From Acidobacteriota bacterium (GTDB taxonomy: Bacteria; Acidobacteriota; Terriglobia; Terriglobales; Acidobacteriaceae), in contig JAJZJJ010000004.1 in assembly GCA_021810175.1 (NCBI GenBank), positions 1-12,975 on the forward strand: a stretch of 12,975 bases of DNA, given 5' to 3'. Below, piece after piece: positions 1 to 7,298 of this stretch. A program made the position numbers and the translations under genes. The notes beneath the pieces are model-generated. The model had not been told where the DNA came from. It searched no databases and worked only from the letters and a program-made list of their open reading frames with translations. Each line of letters begins with the position of its first letter. Position 1 is the stretch's first letter.

Positions 1-3000
1 CCATAGCTGGTGCCAGAATTAACTGGTTTGAATACAACTGACAGCGTGCATCCGCTCTGGCCCGCTAGCGAGTCCCCACAGGTGTTCGCCGAAATTGCAA
101 AATCCCCCACCGCGGACACCTGCGAAATCGTCGCGACATTGGAACCCGTATTTGAAACCGTGATGTCCTGAGCCGTCGATGTCGTACCGATCAACTGCAC
201 CCCAAAGCTCAAAGACGCGGGCGTCAGCGTCACCGCCGCGGGTGTCGTCCCCGTACCGCTCAACGGGACAGTCACTTCTCCCCCTGGCAGATTGCCGAAG
301 ATCGTCAACATCCCCGTTCGCGCCCCAGTGGCCGTAGGCGCGAAGCTCACATCCACCGCGCAAGTTGTTCCCGCTGCAACTGTTCCCGTGCAGCTGTTCG
401 AGCCCACACTGAAATCGCCCGCCACCGTCGTACTTGTCACGTGCAGGTCAAGCGATCCAATCACTGTCACCGTCACCGTCGATGGCGCACTCACCGTCTG
501 CACCTGCTGGCTGCCGAAATCCAACGTCGCCGGCGATACGCTCGCAGAAGTCCCCGCCACACCGGCCGTCAACAACGGAATCTCCCAGAGCCCTCTGCCA
601 TAAGTCGCCGCCACCAGCAACGACTGGCTCCCCTCATTGATCGTTCGCAATTCCGTCACCGGCGCATACGGCAGCCCCGTCCCCATGGGATTCCAGCACG
701 GCTGCGAAAAATCCGCACAGGCTGCGATGTTCAGCGTGTACCAGACCCCGGCATCGGTCGCCACGTAAACAATCTGCGCATCGTTTGGGTCCACCACGAC
801 ACTGTTTGCCGGCGCCTTCGGCAAATTGTTGAATAAGTTCTGCCAATCCTGACCGCCATCTGTCGACCCGTACAGGCTTCCGAACGGATTTGCTCCGGTC
901 GGAAAGCCTTCTGCTGTCGCGTAGATCGTCATTCCCGTAGCGTCGTGCGGATCGGCATACAGGCTCGAGACAGCATATCCATCCGGATTGAATCGCGTCT
1001 GGCCTGCGATATTCGTCACCGGATTCTCTGTCAGATCGGTCCACGTTACCGGCCCGGTGGGATTCGCCGGAATTGTCTGCGTGAAGATATGCCCGGGCGC
1101 AAGCCCTGTCGTATCTTTACCGGTCATTCCGGCATACATCTGCTCCCCGCCTGTCGTTCCGCTGGCAGTTGCGCTCATGCTCTCGATCACCTGGTTGCCG
1201 TCACAGTAGCTTTGCTGTACGCCATCCAGCATGGTGCTCAGTTGATTCGCGCTGCTCCACCCGCTCCCATCCGCCGCTCCGCGCCACATACGGCAGGTAC
1301 CCAGCACCATCTGCGTCGAATCCAATGGATCCAGCATCCAGTCTGCGGGCAGCGGTTGCGATGCCTCACCGGCTCCCACTTGGGCAGCATCAACCACTGG
1401 CCGAAAATCCGCCGACGTGCAGGCACTGCCGTTCGTACACTCGCTGATGGCCACGCCCGTATCCGTGGTCGCAAACCAGTTGTTGTCATTCGCCGGATCA
1501 ATCGCCACCCGATCGCCTTCTCCGTCCAGCACCTGCGGCCACACACTGTTTTGCGCACCTGTGCCGGCAGTGCCAGCCACGCCCAGCGCCGCCAGCATCT
1601 CATCCGGCTGGCTCGCGCTCACCGCAAAATTGGACACTTCCGAAAGCGATCCAAGCCCCGAATTCAGATTCTGAAAATGCACAGCGTCATCCGCCCCGCA
1701 TGAAGCCTGCGTCTGGTTCACCACATCCGTCGTACGCCACAAACCGCCGTCATTACCGAAATACACCAGCCCCTGCGCCCCAAAGGTCGCATCAATGGCA
1801 TGCTCCGAAGGCGCTACCTCTGCCGCCGCGCAACCATCCACATTCGTCGTGTTGCGCCATACACACCCCTGCGCCAGCGAGCATCGATACAGATCCCGCG
1901 TACCCACCAGCACGATCGTGTCCTGCTCCCACGGCACCGCCGCCAGTGATAGATCGTAGGTTCCCTGCAATATCCTGCCCGAGCCGTCGCTGGCGTCGAT
2001 CGCTGTGTCAGAAATCTGCTGGCTGAACTGCACCACGGGGTTCGCGCACCCCGAAGTTCCGGCGCTGCAAACATCCCGCCACAATCCCTGGTCCTCATCA
2101 TTGGCCTCCACGGTGATCGCGAAAGTATCGCCGGTAGCCGGCTGTACCGCCACCGTCCCTCGATAGATCGGGCAGCCCGGCGATCCCGACTCCGATACAT
2201 CGGCCGGACACGCAGCTGTCGTCAGATTCGCGCCCGGCTGATTCGCCAGTCGCGTCCAGTTTTCGCCGTCGCGCGATTCGTAATAGCCGTGGTAACGAAT
2301 GGCTGCGAAAAACATCTGCCGCACCGGATTCCACACCACGCTTGTCGCCGCGTTTCCGCCGCCCTGCCCATCAAGCTGTGGCGATTCAAATGCCACGCCG
2401 TTGTCGCTCAACGTCGCCAGCGTCCACGTCGCACCCGCATCGGTCGAATAGTACAACCCCAGAACGTTGTTGGCGGGAACCGGTACAGCCCCCTCCACGA
2501 AAGCAACTGCTGAATCGGTAACCGCCGCCACCACCAGGTCCGGATTCACCGTGCTCCACGCAAATCCCGCGAATGCGTCACCGTAGAATCCCAGCGCCTC
2601 CGTCGGCCCGCTCAGGTCCGCGTGCGGAATCAGGCTCCACGTCTGCCCACCGTCGGTCGAACGCAAAATCCCTTCGCCGTAATACGAATCCGTCGCATCG
2701 TTGGGATCGCCCGTTCCCGCCAGGACGACACCAGTCCCGCCCGGCTGCACCGTGATCGCGCCAATGCTCAGCGAGTACGGGCTCGGCGGAGAATATGCGG
2801 AAGTCGTATCGGTCAGCGACTGAAACGTCACATCCGCGGGAAGCCCGGCCGCATTCGTCGAGCGCCACACGCCCCCGCCCGTTGTGCCCAGATACACCGT
2901 ATTACCGCTCGTATCCGAAGGGTCCGCTGCAATGCTTGTCACGCGCCCTGCGATCAGTCCAAAGCGGCTCGTAAGCACCTGCATCGGCCCCACTGGTGTC

Positions 3001-3278
3001 CACGTTCCGCTGCCCGTCACCGATGCCGTCGCCTGCGCCTTGGCGAGCTTCGTCAAAGCGGCCAGATACATTCTGGCCGCTTCTCCGCGCGGCAACTGAG
3101 GGATGCCGCGTTCCGCGAGGAACTTGCTTGCGTTCTTCTGCGCCTCTACCGCGCCAAAATTCTTCGTCTGCCGAGGCAGCATCATTTGCCCCGAGCCCGC
3201 CGCCGAGAGGCAGAACGCCAGCCCCAGCGTCAAACCGCGCATGTTACGTCGCCCGCGCCTAACCAGGGTTCCTCCCAT
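1..3278 (-). CDS. Secreted Asp-box beta-propeller protein with C-terminal ASPM/SPD-2/Hydin (choice-of-anchor D) repeats; 3' end outside window
   Basis: The frame stays open from an ATG at 3278 to the left edge: 1,092 complete codons with no stop. Residues 1-31 look like a Sec signal peptide, with a basic start (RRGRR, then MRG) followed by the hydrophobic stretch GLTLGLAFCLSAAG. Asp-box motifs of the sialidase/sortilin propeller type (S-x-D-x-G-x-x-W) occur near residues 207 (STDGGQTW), 278 (STDAGATW), 335 (SRDGENW) and 805 (STDGGQDW). Propeller-like blades such as VYLGTTGGGVWRST recur in the first 900 residues. From about 913 there is an Ig-like ASH repeat (ATLDFGSQ, then CAVDVSFAPTATG, then VPLSGTG). 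A second begins near 1015 (LTPASLSFG) and is cut by the window edge. Such proteins are exported or surface-bound, and their ligand is generally unknown. I see no sialidase catalytic residues that I could name, so an enzymatic role is unsupported. The 185-bp gap to the photolyase suggests its own promoter. The family call is firm; the function is not known. Confidence 0.85.
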   Translation of the reverse strand, partial: MGGTLVRRGRRNMRGLTLGLAFCLSAAGSGQMMLPRQTKNFGAVEAQKNASKFLAERGIPQLPRGEAARMYLAALTKLAKAQATASVTGSGTWTPVGPMQVLTSRFGLIAGRVTSIAADPSDTSGNTVYLGTTGGGVWRSTNAAGLPADVTFQSLTDTTSAYSPPSPYSLSIGAITVQPGGTGVVLAGTGDPNDATDSYYGEGILRSTDGGQTWSLIPHADLSGPTEALGFYGDAFAGFAWSTVNPDLVVAAVTDSAVAFVEGAVPVPANNVLGLYYSTDAGATWTLATLSDNGVAFESPQLDGQGGGNAATSVVWNPVRQMFFAAIRYHGYYESRDGENWTRLANQPGANLTTAACPADVSESGSPGCPIYRGTVAVQPATGDTFAITVEANDEDQGLWRDVCSAGTSGCANPVVQFSQQISDTAIDASDGSGRILQGTYDLSLAAVPWEQDTIVLVGTRDLYRCSLAQGCVWRNTTNVDGCAAAEVAPSEHAIDATFGAQGLVYFGNDGGLWRTTDVVNQTQASCGADDAVHFQNLNSGLGSLSEVSNFAVSASQPDEMLAALGVAGTAGTGAQNSVWPQVLDGEGDRVAIDPANDNNWFATTDTGVAISECTNGSACTSADFRPVVDAAQVGAGEASQPLPADWMLDPLDSTQMVLGTCRMWRGAADGSGWSSANQLSTMLDGVQQSYCDGNQVIESMSATASGTTGGEQMYAGMTGKDTTGLAPGHIFTQTIPANPTGPVTWTDLTENPVTNIAGQTRFNPDGYAVSSLYADPHDATGMTIYATAEGFPTGANPFGSLYGSTDGGQDWQNLFNNLPKAPANSVVVDPNDAQIVYVATDAGVWYTLNIAACADFSQPCWNPMGTGLPYAPVTELRTINEGSQSLLVAATYGRGLWEIPLLTAGVAGTSASVSPATLDFGSQQVQTVSAPSTVTVTVIGSLDLHVTSTTVAGDFSVGSNSCTGTVAAGTTCAVDVSFAPTATGARTGMLTIFGNLPGGEVTVPLSGTGTTPAAVTLTPASLSFGVQLIGTTSTAQDITVSNTGSNVATISQVSAVGDFAISANTCGDSLAGQSGCTLSVVFKPVNSGTSY

Positions 3279-3281
3279 GCG

Positions 3282-3288
3282 CCTCCTT
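3282..3288 (-). promoter_or_regulatory. Strong Shine-Dalgarno for the secreted propeller protein
   Basis: On the minus strand the bases read AAGGAGG, a full anti-SD complement, but only 3 nt separate it from the ATG at 3278, which is shorter than usual. The next in-frame ATG (3242) has no SD, so 3278 is preferred. The later start would still leave a hydrophobic leader. Confidence 0.6.
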
Positions 3289-3336
3289 CTTACACATAAG
3301 GAGACAGATCAACTCACACGCCATGAATCTGCATCG

Positions 3337-3381
3337 CTGCAGTCATGACGCAGTGTCGCAGTCCATACTTAGGCCTGCGAC
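3337..3381. repeat. Two adjacent inverted repeats in the 5' region of the secreted propeller gene
   Basis: GTCGCAG (3355-3361) pairs perfectly with CTGCGAC (3375-3381) across a 13-nt loop. Next to it, 3337-3353 is an imperfect palindrome centred on GTCATGAC, with CTGC/GCAG flanks. Both lie 60-105 nt upstream of the ATG at 3278. They could form an operator or a 5' leader structure. There is no T-run, so a classic terminator for the photolyase gene is unlikely. The repeats are read directly; the role is inference. Confidence 0.3.
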
Positions 3382-3463
3382 CGCTCGCTGAAAACAGATT
3401 TGTCAGGGTTGATTATGGAGGCGCACACAAAGCTGCGAAACATTACTTCCGTTTGCAGACTTT

Positions 3464-4900
3464 TCAGGCTTCCGCCAGTTCTTCCATCTGGCGAATATAT
3501 CGCTTCGAGTCAAATTTCTTACCCGTCGAGTTACCCGACATATAACGAATCGTGCCGAAAATCTCCCTTTCAAACCACGGCCGGTCGTGGACGCCGCCAA
3601 TCGCCCATGCCACTCCCGCATAACCATTCGGATCGCGACCATCCAGAAAATACTTATCATTCAGAATTACGGCAAACTCCCACGCCTTCGCCGGCGATGG
3701 CGTCCACTCCAGAATCTTCTTTGCCCAGTACATTCGCAGATAGTTATGCATCCATCCGGCATGCAGCATCTGCCGTTGCGCCGCATTCCATAACTCGTCA
3801 TGAGTCTCGGCATGCTCCAGTTGCTCCAGCGTGTAGACCGGATTCCTTCTATCTCCCGCATGCTCCCGCAGCGTCTTCTGCGCCCATTCCAGCGCCGATT
3901 CAATCGAGTCGTACTGCGGCACATACTTCACAAAATTCACCGCAAGCTCGCGCCACTGGATCAGCTCATTCAGATAGCCCTCCTTAGCCTGCTGCGTCGC
4001 CAGGCCTTTCTTGCACGCATCCTCTACCGCCAGCGCAATCGTCAGTGGGCTGATATGTCCAAAATGCAGATAGGGCGACAACCGGCTCGTCCCATCCACC
4101 TCAGGATGATTCCGCATCGTTGCATAGTTTGCCAGCTTCGTTGTTACGAATTCCTTCAGCAGTTTCTGTGCCGCACGCGTCCCGCCATGAAACGAATCCA
4201 CCGGCTTCACTGACCGGTCAAAATCGCGCCAGCCTTTTGTAATATCTTCCGTTACGTTAAGAGCTTCGAATCCCTTCGGCCTCGGCCACGACTTCTGCGC
4301 CATGACGATCGGCTGTGCTGCCAGATACTGCGGCAGCAGCGGCTCCATCCGTTTGCGCAGGATGTGAACCATGTACTGATGCTTCGCAAACAGCTTCGAC
4401 GGAACCACCACATCGGCATCCACCGTCCAGAACGGCAACTTCAGCCGCTGCGCCAGCACCCTCCGCCATCGTTCCGGCTCGCGGCAGGGATTCTCATCTC
4501 CAATCACCATCGCTGCCTGCACTTCGTCCAGAAACCTCTCGAGCGAATGATTGGGCGCGCGCCGCACCACAAACGTCACGTTGCGCTCGGCCATATCTGC
4601 TTCGATATCCGCGAGCCCCTGGTTCAGAAACACGTAGTGCCGCAGATTCGCATGCGGAAAATTCGATATCGCAGAAAAGAACGCCACCACCGGCAACCCA
4701 AGTGTATTGCCAATCTTGATCGCCGTATCCAGCGCCGGATTATCGAGCGCCCTCTGCGCCCGCTGCATCCAGTAGACGACGCATTTCCCGTCGGCCGGCG
4801 GCACGCCCGCACGACGCACCGTCATGCGAGCATCTTCCGTCAGTTTCCTGATCTCCGCCGGCAGTCCATCCGCTTTCGTCACATCGGCCGCTCCACTCAT
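3464..4900 (-). CDS. phr: Class II CPD photolyase (deoxyribodipyrimidine photo-lyase)
   Basis: A light-driven FAD enzyme that splits UV-induced cyclobutane pyrimidine dimers in DNA. Class II signatures are clear. Counting from the ATG at 4900 (478 aa), YWMQRAQR lies at 43-50 in the antenna domain, TSRLSPYLHFGHIS at 271-284 in the FAD domain, then LNELIQWRELAVNF, MHNYLRMYWAKKILEW and LNDKYFLDGRDPNGYAG near 413. The electron-transfer tryptophans of class II enzymes match by spacing (x, x+21, x+28, as W360/W381/W388 in the Methanosarcina mazei enzyme) at W371, W392 and W399, so it should be active. The longest frame begins with GTG at 4921, and another ATG is at 4909. The ATG at 4900 has an AGGA 8 nt upstream, whereas the others have poorly spaced SDs. 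Homology begins well inside, so the choice does not affect function. It follows the aldehyde dehydrogenase on the same strand after about 95 bp and may be co-transcribed or have its own promoter. Confidence 0.95.
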   Translation of the reverse strand: MSGAADVTKADGLPAEIRKLTEDARMTVRRAGVPPADGKCVVYWMQRAQRALDNPALDTAIKIGNTLGLPVVAFFSAISNFPHANLRHYVFLNQGLADIEADMAERNVTFVVRRAPNHSLERFLDEVQAAMVIGDENPCREPERWRRVLAQRLKLPFWTVDADVVVPSKLFAKHQYMVHILRKRMEPLLPQYLAAQPIVMAQKSWPRPKGFEALNVTEDITKGWRDFDRSVKPVDSFHGGTRAAQKLLKEFVTTKLANYATMRNHPEVDGTSRLSPYLHFGHISPLTIALAVEDACKKGLATQQAKEGYLNELIQWRELAVNFVKYVPQYDSIESALEWAQKTLREHAGDRRNPVYTLEQLEHAETHDELWNAAQRQMLHAGWMHNYLRMYWAKKILEWTPSPAKAWEFAVILNDKYFLDGRDPNGYAGVAWAIGGVHDRPWFEREIFGTIRYMSGNSTGKKFDSKRYIRQMEELAEA

Positions 4901-4937
4901 GCCCTTCATCCTACCGGCCACGACCTCGCGTCCATCC

Positions 4938-4958
4938 TGTCATGCTGACAACGCGTTG
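4938..4958. promoter_or_regulatory. Palindromic sequences upstream of the photolyase gene
   Basis: TGTCA-TGC-TGACA (4938-4950) is a 13-nt inverted repeat. It overlaps the perfect 10-bp palindrome CAACGCGTTG (4949-4958). They lie roughly 38-58 nt before the photolyase ATG, in the 95-bp gap after the aldehyde dehydrogenase stop. A dimeric repressor or activator site is plausible. I cannot tie the sequence to a named regulator, and no clear -35/-10 pair is visible beside it. Confidence 0.25.
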
Positions 4959-4995
4959 ACGACACCAAAACATCGCCGCGGCAAACTCGTTCCCT

Positions 4996-6441
4996 CTATA
5001 GCGCCATGACCAGCAACCGCGGTTCGGTCATCTCCTCCATCGCATAGCGAATCCCCTCGCGCCCCATCCCCGACGCTTTCACCCCTCCATACGGCATCGG
5101 ATCCATCCTCCACGTCGGCGTATCGCCCACCACCAGGCCGCCCACTTCCAGTCGCTCGTAGGCCTGGAAGATCCTCCCGGCATCGCGCGTGAATAATCCC
5201 GCCTGCAAGCCATACTGCGACCGGTTGACCTCTGCCAGAACCTCCTCAAAATCCTCGAACCGCTCGACCACCATCACCGGCCCGAACACCTCTTCGTCCA
5301 GCACTTTCATGCCCGGCTTTGTCCCGGTCAAAATCACCGGCGCTACCACGGATTCCCGATGCCCGCCGCCCGCCAGCAAGATCGCTCCGCCCGCTTCCGC
5401 CTCGCGCACCCACTCTCTCACCCGCTCCGCATCGCTGGGCCGAATCAGCGGGCCAACATCCGTTTCCTCATCGGCGGGATCTCCACACCGCAGCGCCTCG
5501 GCTTCCTTCACCGCGGCCTCAATGAACCGGTGAAAAATCGGCCGCTCCACATACACTCGCTGTACTGAAATGCAACTCTGCCCCGCGTACCCCGTCGCCG
5601 CGCGTACGGTCTTCTTTGCCGCTCCCGCAATATCCGGCCAGTCGCCTGCGACGACCATCGCAGCATTACCGCCCAGTTCCAGCAACACTGACTTCTTTCC
5701 AGCAATCCGCTTCAGTTCCCAGCCCACTTTGGCGCTGCCGGTAAAACTCACCTGCCGGATATCCTCGTTTTTCTCAACCAGCTTCCGCGCCAGTTCGTTG
5801 TCCACATGCAGCACGCTCAGTGCGCCCCGTGGCCACCCCACTGCCTCGCCCGCCTTGTAAATCAACTCCGCCAGCCGAATCGCTGTGAATGGCGTCTGCG
5901 GCGCGGGTTTCAGCACCACCGGGCATCCCGCTGCAATCGCAGGAGCCAGCTTATGCGCTACCAGGTTCAGCGGAAAATTAAACGGCGTTATCGCCAGCAC
6001 CGGCCCGCGCGGAAACCGCCGCACCATGCTCCAGCGCCCCTCGCTGCCCGGAGCCCAGTCCAGCGGCATCACTTCACCCGCACGCCGCAACGCTTCTTCA
6101 GCTGCCGTACGAAACGTCAGCACCGCGCGATCCACTTCACCCAGCGCAGCCTTACGCGGCTTCCCCGCCTCGGCAATAATCACGGCTGCGAGGGATTCTT
6201 TCTCGGCCTCAATCGCCCGCTCCACCGCGTGCAGCATTTCGCTCCGTTTTTGTGAAGGCAGCCCTGTCATTGCCGCGCTCGCTTCCGCAGCCAGCCGCGC
6301 CGCCTTCCACGCCTGCTCCTCGCTGGCCAGCGCCACCCTGCCCACCTCACGCTGGTCCCATGGAGCCCGCACCTCAATCCATCGCTCGCCTTTCGTTTCC
6401 GTTCCAGCCAGAAAAAATCCGCGCTCTCCCAATTCGCTCAT
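4996..6441 (-). CDS. NAD(P)-dependent aldehyde dehydrogenase family protein
   Basis: Oxidises an aldehyde to its carboxylate with NAD(P)+ in the cytoplasm; the substrate is not evident. The 481-aa length is normal for the superfamily. From the ATG at 6441, catalytic Asn155 is in TPFNFPLN, Lys178 in VVLKPAPQTP, the cofactor-binding FTGS at 233-236, the general base Glu255 in LELGGN and nucleophile Cys290 in GQSCISVQR. Glu384 lies in EEVFGP. The GQSCISVQR and PYGGVKASGMGREG signatures resemble the lactaldehyde / non-phosphorylating glyceraldehyde-3-phosphate / semialdehyde dehydrogenase branch, so a small hydroxy- or semialdehyde is a reasonable guess only. The open frame extends to a TTG at 6459, but the ATG at 6441 has AGGAG 5 nt upstream and is preferred. 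The gene is divergent from the DNA glycosylase across 82 bp and is followed by the photolyase on the same strand. The family call is certain; the specificity is unresolved. Confidence 0.95.
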   Translation of the reverse strand: MSELGERGFFLAGTETKGERWIEVRAPWDQREVGRVALASEEQAWKAARLAAEASAAMTGLPSQKRSEMLHAVERAIEAEKESLAAVIIAEAGKPRKAALGEVDRAVLTFRTAAEEALRRAGEVMPLDWAPGSEGRWSMVRRFPRGPVLAITPFNFPLNLVAHKLAPAIAAGCPVVLKPAPQTPFTAIRLAELIYKAGEAVGWPRGALSVLHVDNELARKLVEKNEDIRQVSFTGSAKVGWELKRIAGKKSVLLELGGNAAMVVAGDWPDIAGAAKKTVRAATGYAGQSCISVQRVYVERPIFHRFIEAAVKEAEALRCGDPADEETDVGPLIRPSDAERVREWVREAEAGGAILLAGGGHRESVVAPVILTGTKPGMKVLDEEVFGPVMVVERFEDFEEVLAEVNRSQYGLQAGLFTRDAGRIFQAYERLEVGGLVVGDTPTWRMDPMPYGGVKASGMGREGIRYAMEEMTEPRLLVMAL

Positions 6442-6446
6442 ATCCG

Positions 6447-6451
6447 CTCCT
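6447..6451 (-). promoter_or_regulatory. Shine-Dalgarno deciding the aldehyde dehydrogenase start
   Basis: Minus-strand AGGAG sits 5 nt before the ATG at 6441. It falls inside the extended frame that would begin with TTG at 6459, so it argues for the ATG. Confidence 0.6.
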
Positions 6452-6511
6452 GCGCACAACCTGCCTAAGCATTTTCAACTCTCGCTCCGGCAACGCGCCT
6501 CAGTCTTGTTC

Positions 6512-6517
6512 TACACT
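6512..6517 (+). promoter_or_regulatory. Possible -10 element giving a leaderless transcript of the DNA glycosylase
   Basis: TACACT fits a -10 hexamer (TANNNT) and ends 6 nt before the ATG at 6524. Transcription would therefore start at or next to the start codon. No Shine-Dalgarno precedes this ATG, which fits leaderless translation. No good -35 is seen at 16-18 nt spacing (GGCAAC-like at best), so this remains tentative. Confidence 0.3.
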
Positions 6518-6523
6518 CCGTCC

Positions 6524-7213
6524 ATGACCGATGGCCGCCGCCCTGTACGTTACGATGCCGAACTCGCCTGCCGCCAACTTGCCGACGCCGATCCCCGCCT
6601 CGGCAAACTCATCGCCGCCGCAGGCCCATTCACCCTCCGGCTCAAGTCACAACATTCGCCTTTTGAGGCCCTGCTCGAATCCATCATCTATCAGCAGCTC
6701 CACGGCAAGGCCGCCGCAGCCATCCTCAAGCGCCTGCTCGAGTCCTTCGGCGACTACCACCCCGCCCCCGAACACCTGCTCGCCGCCTCCGACGATCAGC
6801 TTCGCGCCGCCGGCGTCTCGCAAGGCAAGATTCTCGCACTTCGCGATCTCGCCTCCAAGACGCTCGACGGCACCGTCCCCACTCTGGCACGCATCCGTCG
6901 CATGCCTGACGAAGAAATCATCGCCCGTCTCACCTCCGTCCGCGGCATCGGCCCCTGGACCGTCGAAATGCTCCTCATCTTCCGCCTCGGACGCCCCAAC
7001 GTGCTCCCCCTAACCGACTCCTGCGTCCGAAAAGGCTTTGCGCTAACCTTCCATCGCCTGCCCAAATCCAAACCCTTTGACGCTTCCATGCTTGCCGACA
7101 TGAAAGACCTCGCCCGCCGCGGCCGACGCTGGGAGCCATGGCGTTCCGTTGCAAGCTGGTATCTCTGGCGAGCCTGCGACCTCGCCGGAAAATCCAGCAC
7201 CCCATTCGCATAA
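6524..7213 (+). CDS. DNA-3-methyladenine glycosylase II (AlkA/Mag1-type HhH-GPD glycosylase)
   Basis: A base-excision repair enzyme that removes alkylated purines such as 3-methyladenine from DNA, leaving an abasic site. At 229 aa it matches the compact Mag1-like form and lacks the extra N-terminal domain of E. coli AlkA (about 280 aa). The helix SIIYQQLHGKAAAAI lies at 53-67. The helix-hairpin-helix LTSVRGIGPWTVEM is at 136-149, followed by LPLTDSCVRKG, where Asp165 is the expected catalytic residue. WEPWRSVASWYLWR at 203-216 is the usual C-terminal block. The frame is open far upstream (to 5885), but that extension is antisense to the aldehyde dehydrogenase and has no family similarity. The ATG at 6524 begins just before conserved sequence. 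There is no SD; a TACACT box 6 nt upstream suggests a leaderless mRNA. It is divergent from the aldehyde dehydrogenase, with the photolyase just beyond that gene. Confidence 0.93.
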   Translation: MTDGRRPVRYDAELACRQLADADPRLGKLIAAAGPFTLRLKSQHSPFEALLESIIYQQLHGKAAAAILKRLLESFGDYHPAPEHLLAASDDQLRAAGVSQGKILALRDLASKTLDGTVPTLARIRRMPDEEIIARLTSVRGIGPWTVEMLLIFRLGRPNVLPLTDSCVRKGFALTFHRLPKSKPFDASMLADMKDLARRGRRWEPWRSVASWYLWRACDLAGKSSTPFA

Positions 7214-7298
7214 TCCGGGGTCTGCAATCTGGCACGGTCTAGCCCCGTGCGTCCAAACACGCTTCTAAGCAACAATGTAGGCAGGAGATTTCTCGAAA
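7214..7298. repeat. Short intergenic region with two mutually exclusive hairpins
   Basis: GCACGG (7232-7237) can pair with CCGTGC (7245-7250) over a 7-nt loop. Alternatively, CGGGG (7216-7220) can pair with CCCCG (7243-7247). No T-run follows, so a rho-independent terminator for the glycosylase gene is doubtful. AGGAG at 7283-7287 is the SD for the next gene, with an 11-nt spacer. The pairing is read directly; the function is not known. Confidence 0.25.

Noticed and set aside
464..482. Short tandem GTCACC-like repeat
   Set aside because: It encodes the beta-strand TVTVTV inside the first ASH repeat, so it is explained by protein composition.
945..1703. 252-codon plus-strand open frame, and several minus-strand frames, within 19-2868
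   Set aside because: All lie inside the continuous Asp-box/ASH reading frame on the minus strand and are arginine/histidine-rich shadows without motifs.
3223..3242. Lipoprotein signal at Cys in LAFC of the secreted protein
   Set aside because: The residue before the cysteine is Phe, which does not fit a lipobox, so a normal Sec signal peptide is preferred.
4364..4948. 194-codon plus-strand frame opposite the photolyase
   Set aside because: It is arginine/histidine/proline-rich, with no motifs, and fully opposite a confirmed photolyase.
5885..6523. Long upstream extension of the DNA glycosylase frame, antisense to the aldehyde dehydrogenase
   Set aside because: It is the complement of a well-conserved dehydrogenase, has alanine/serine/arginine-rich low-information sequence, and glycosylase homology begins only after the ATG at 6524.
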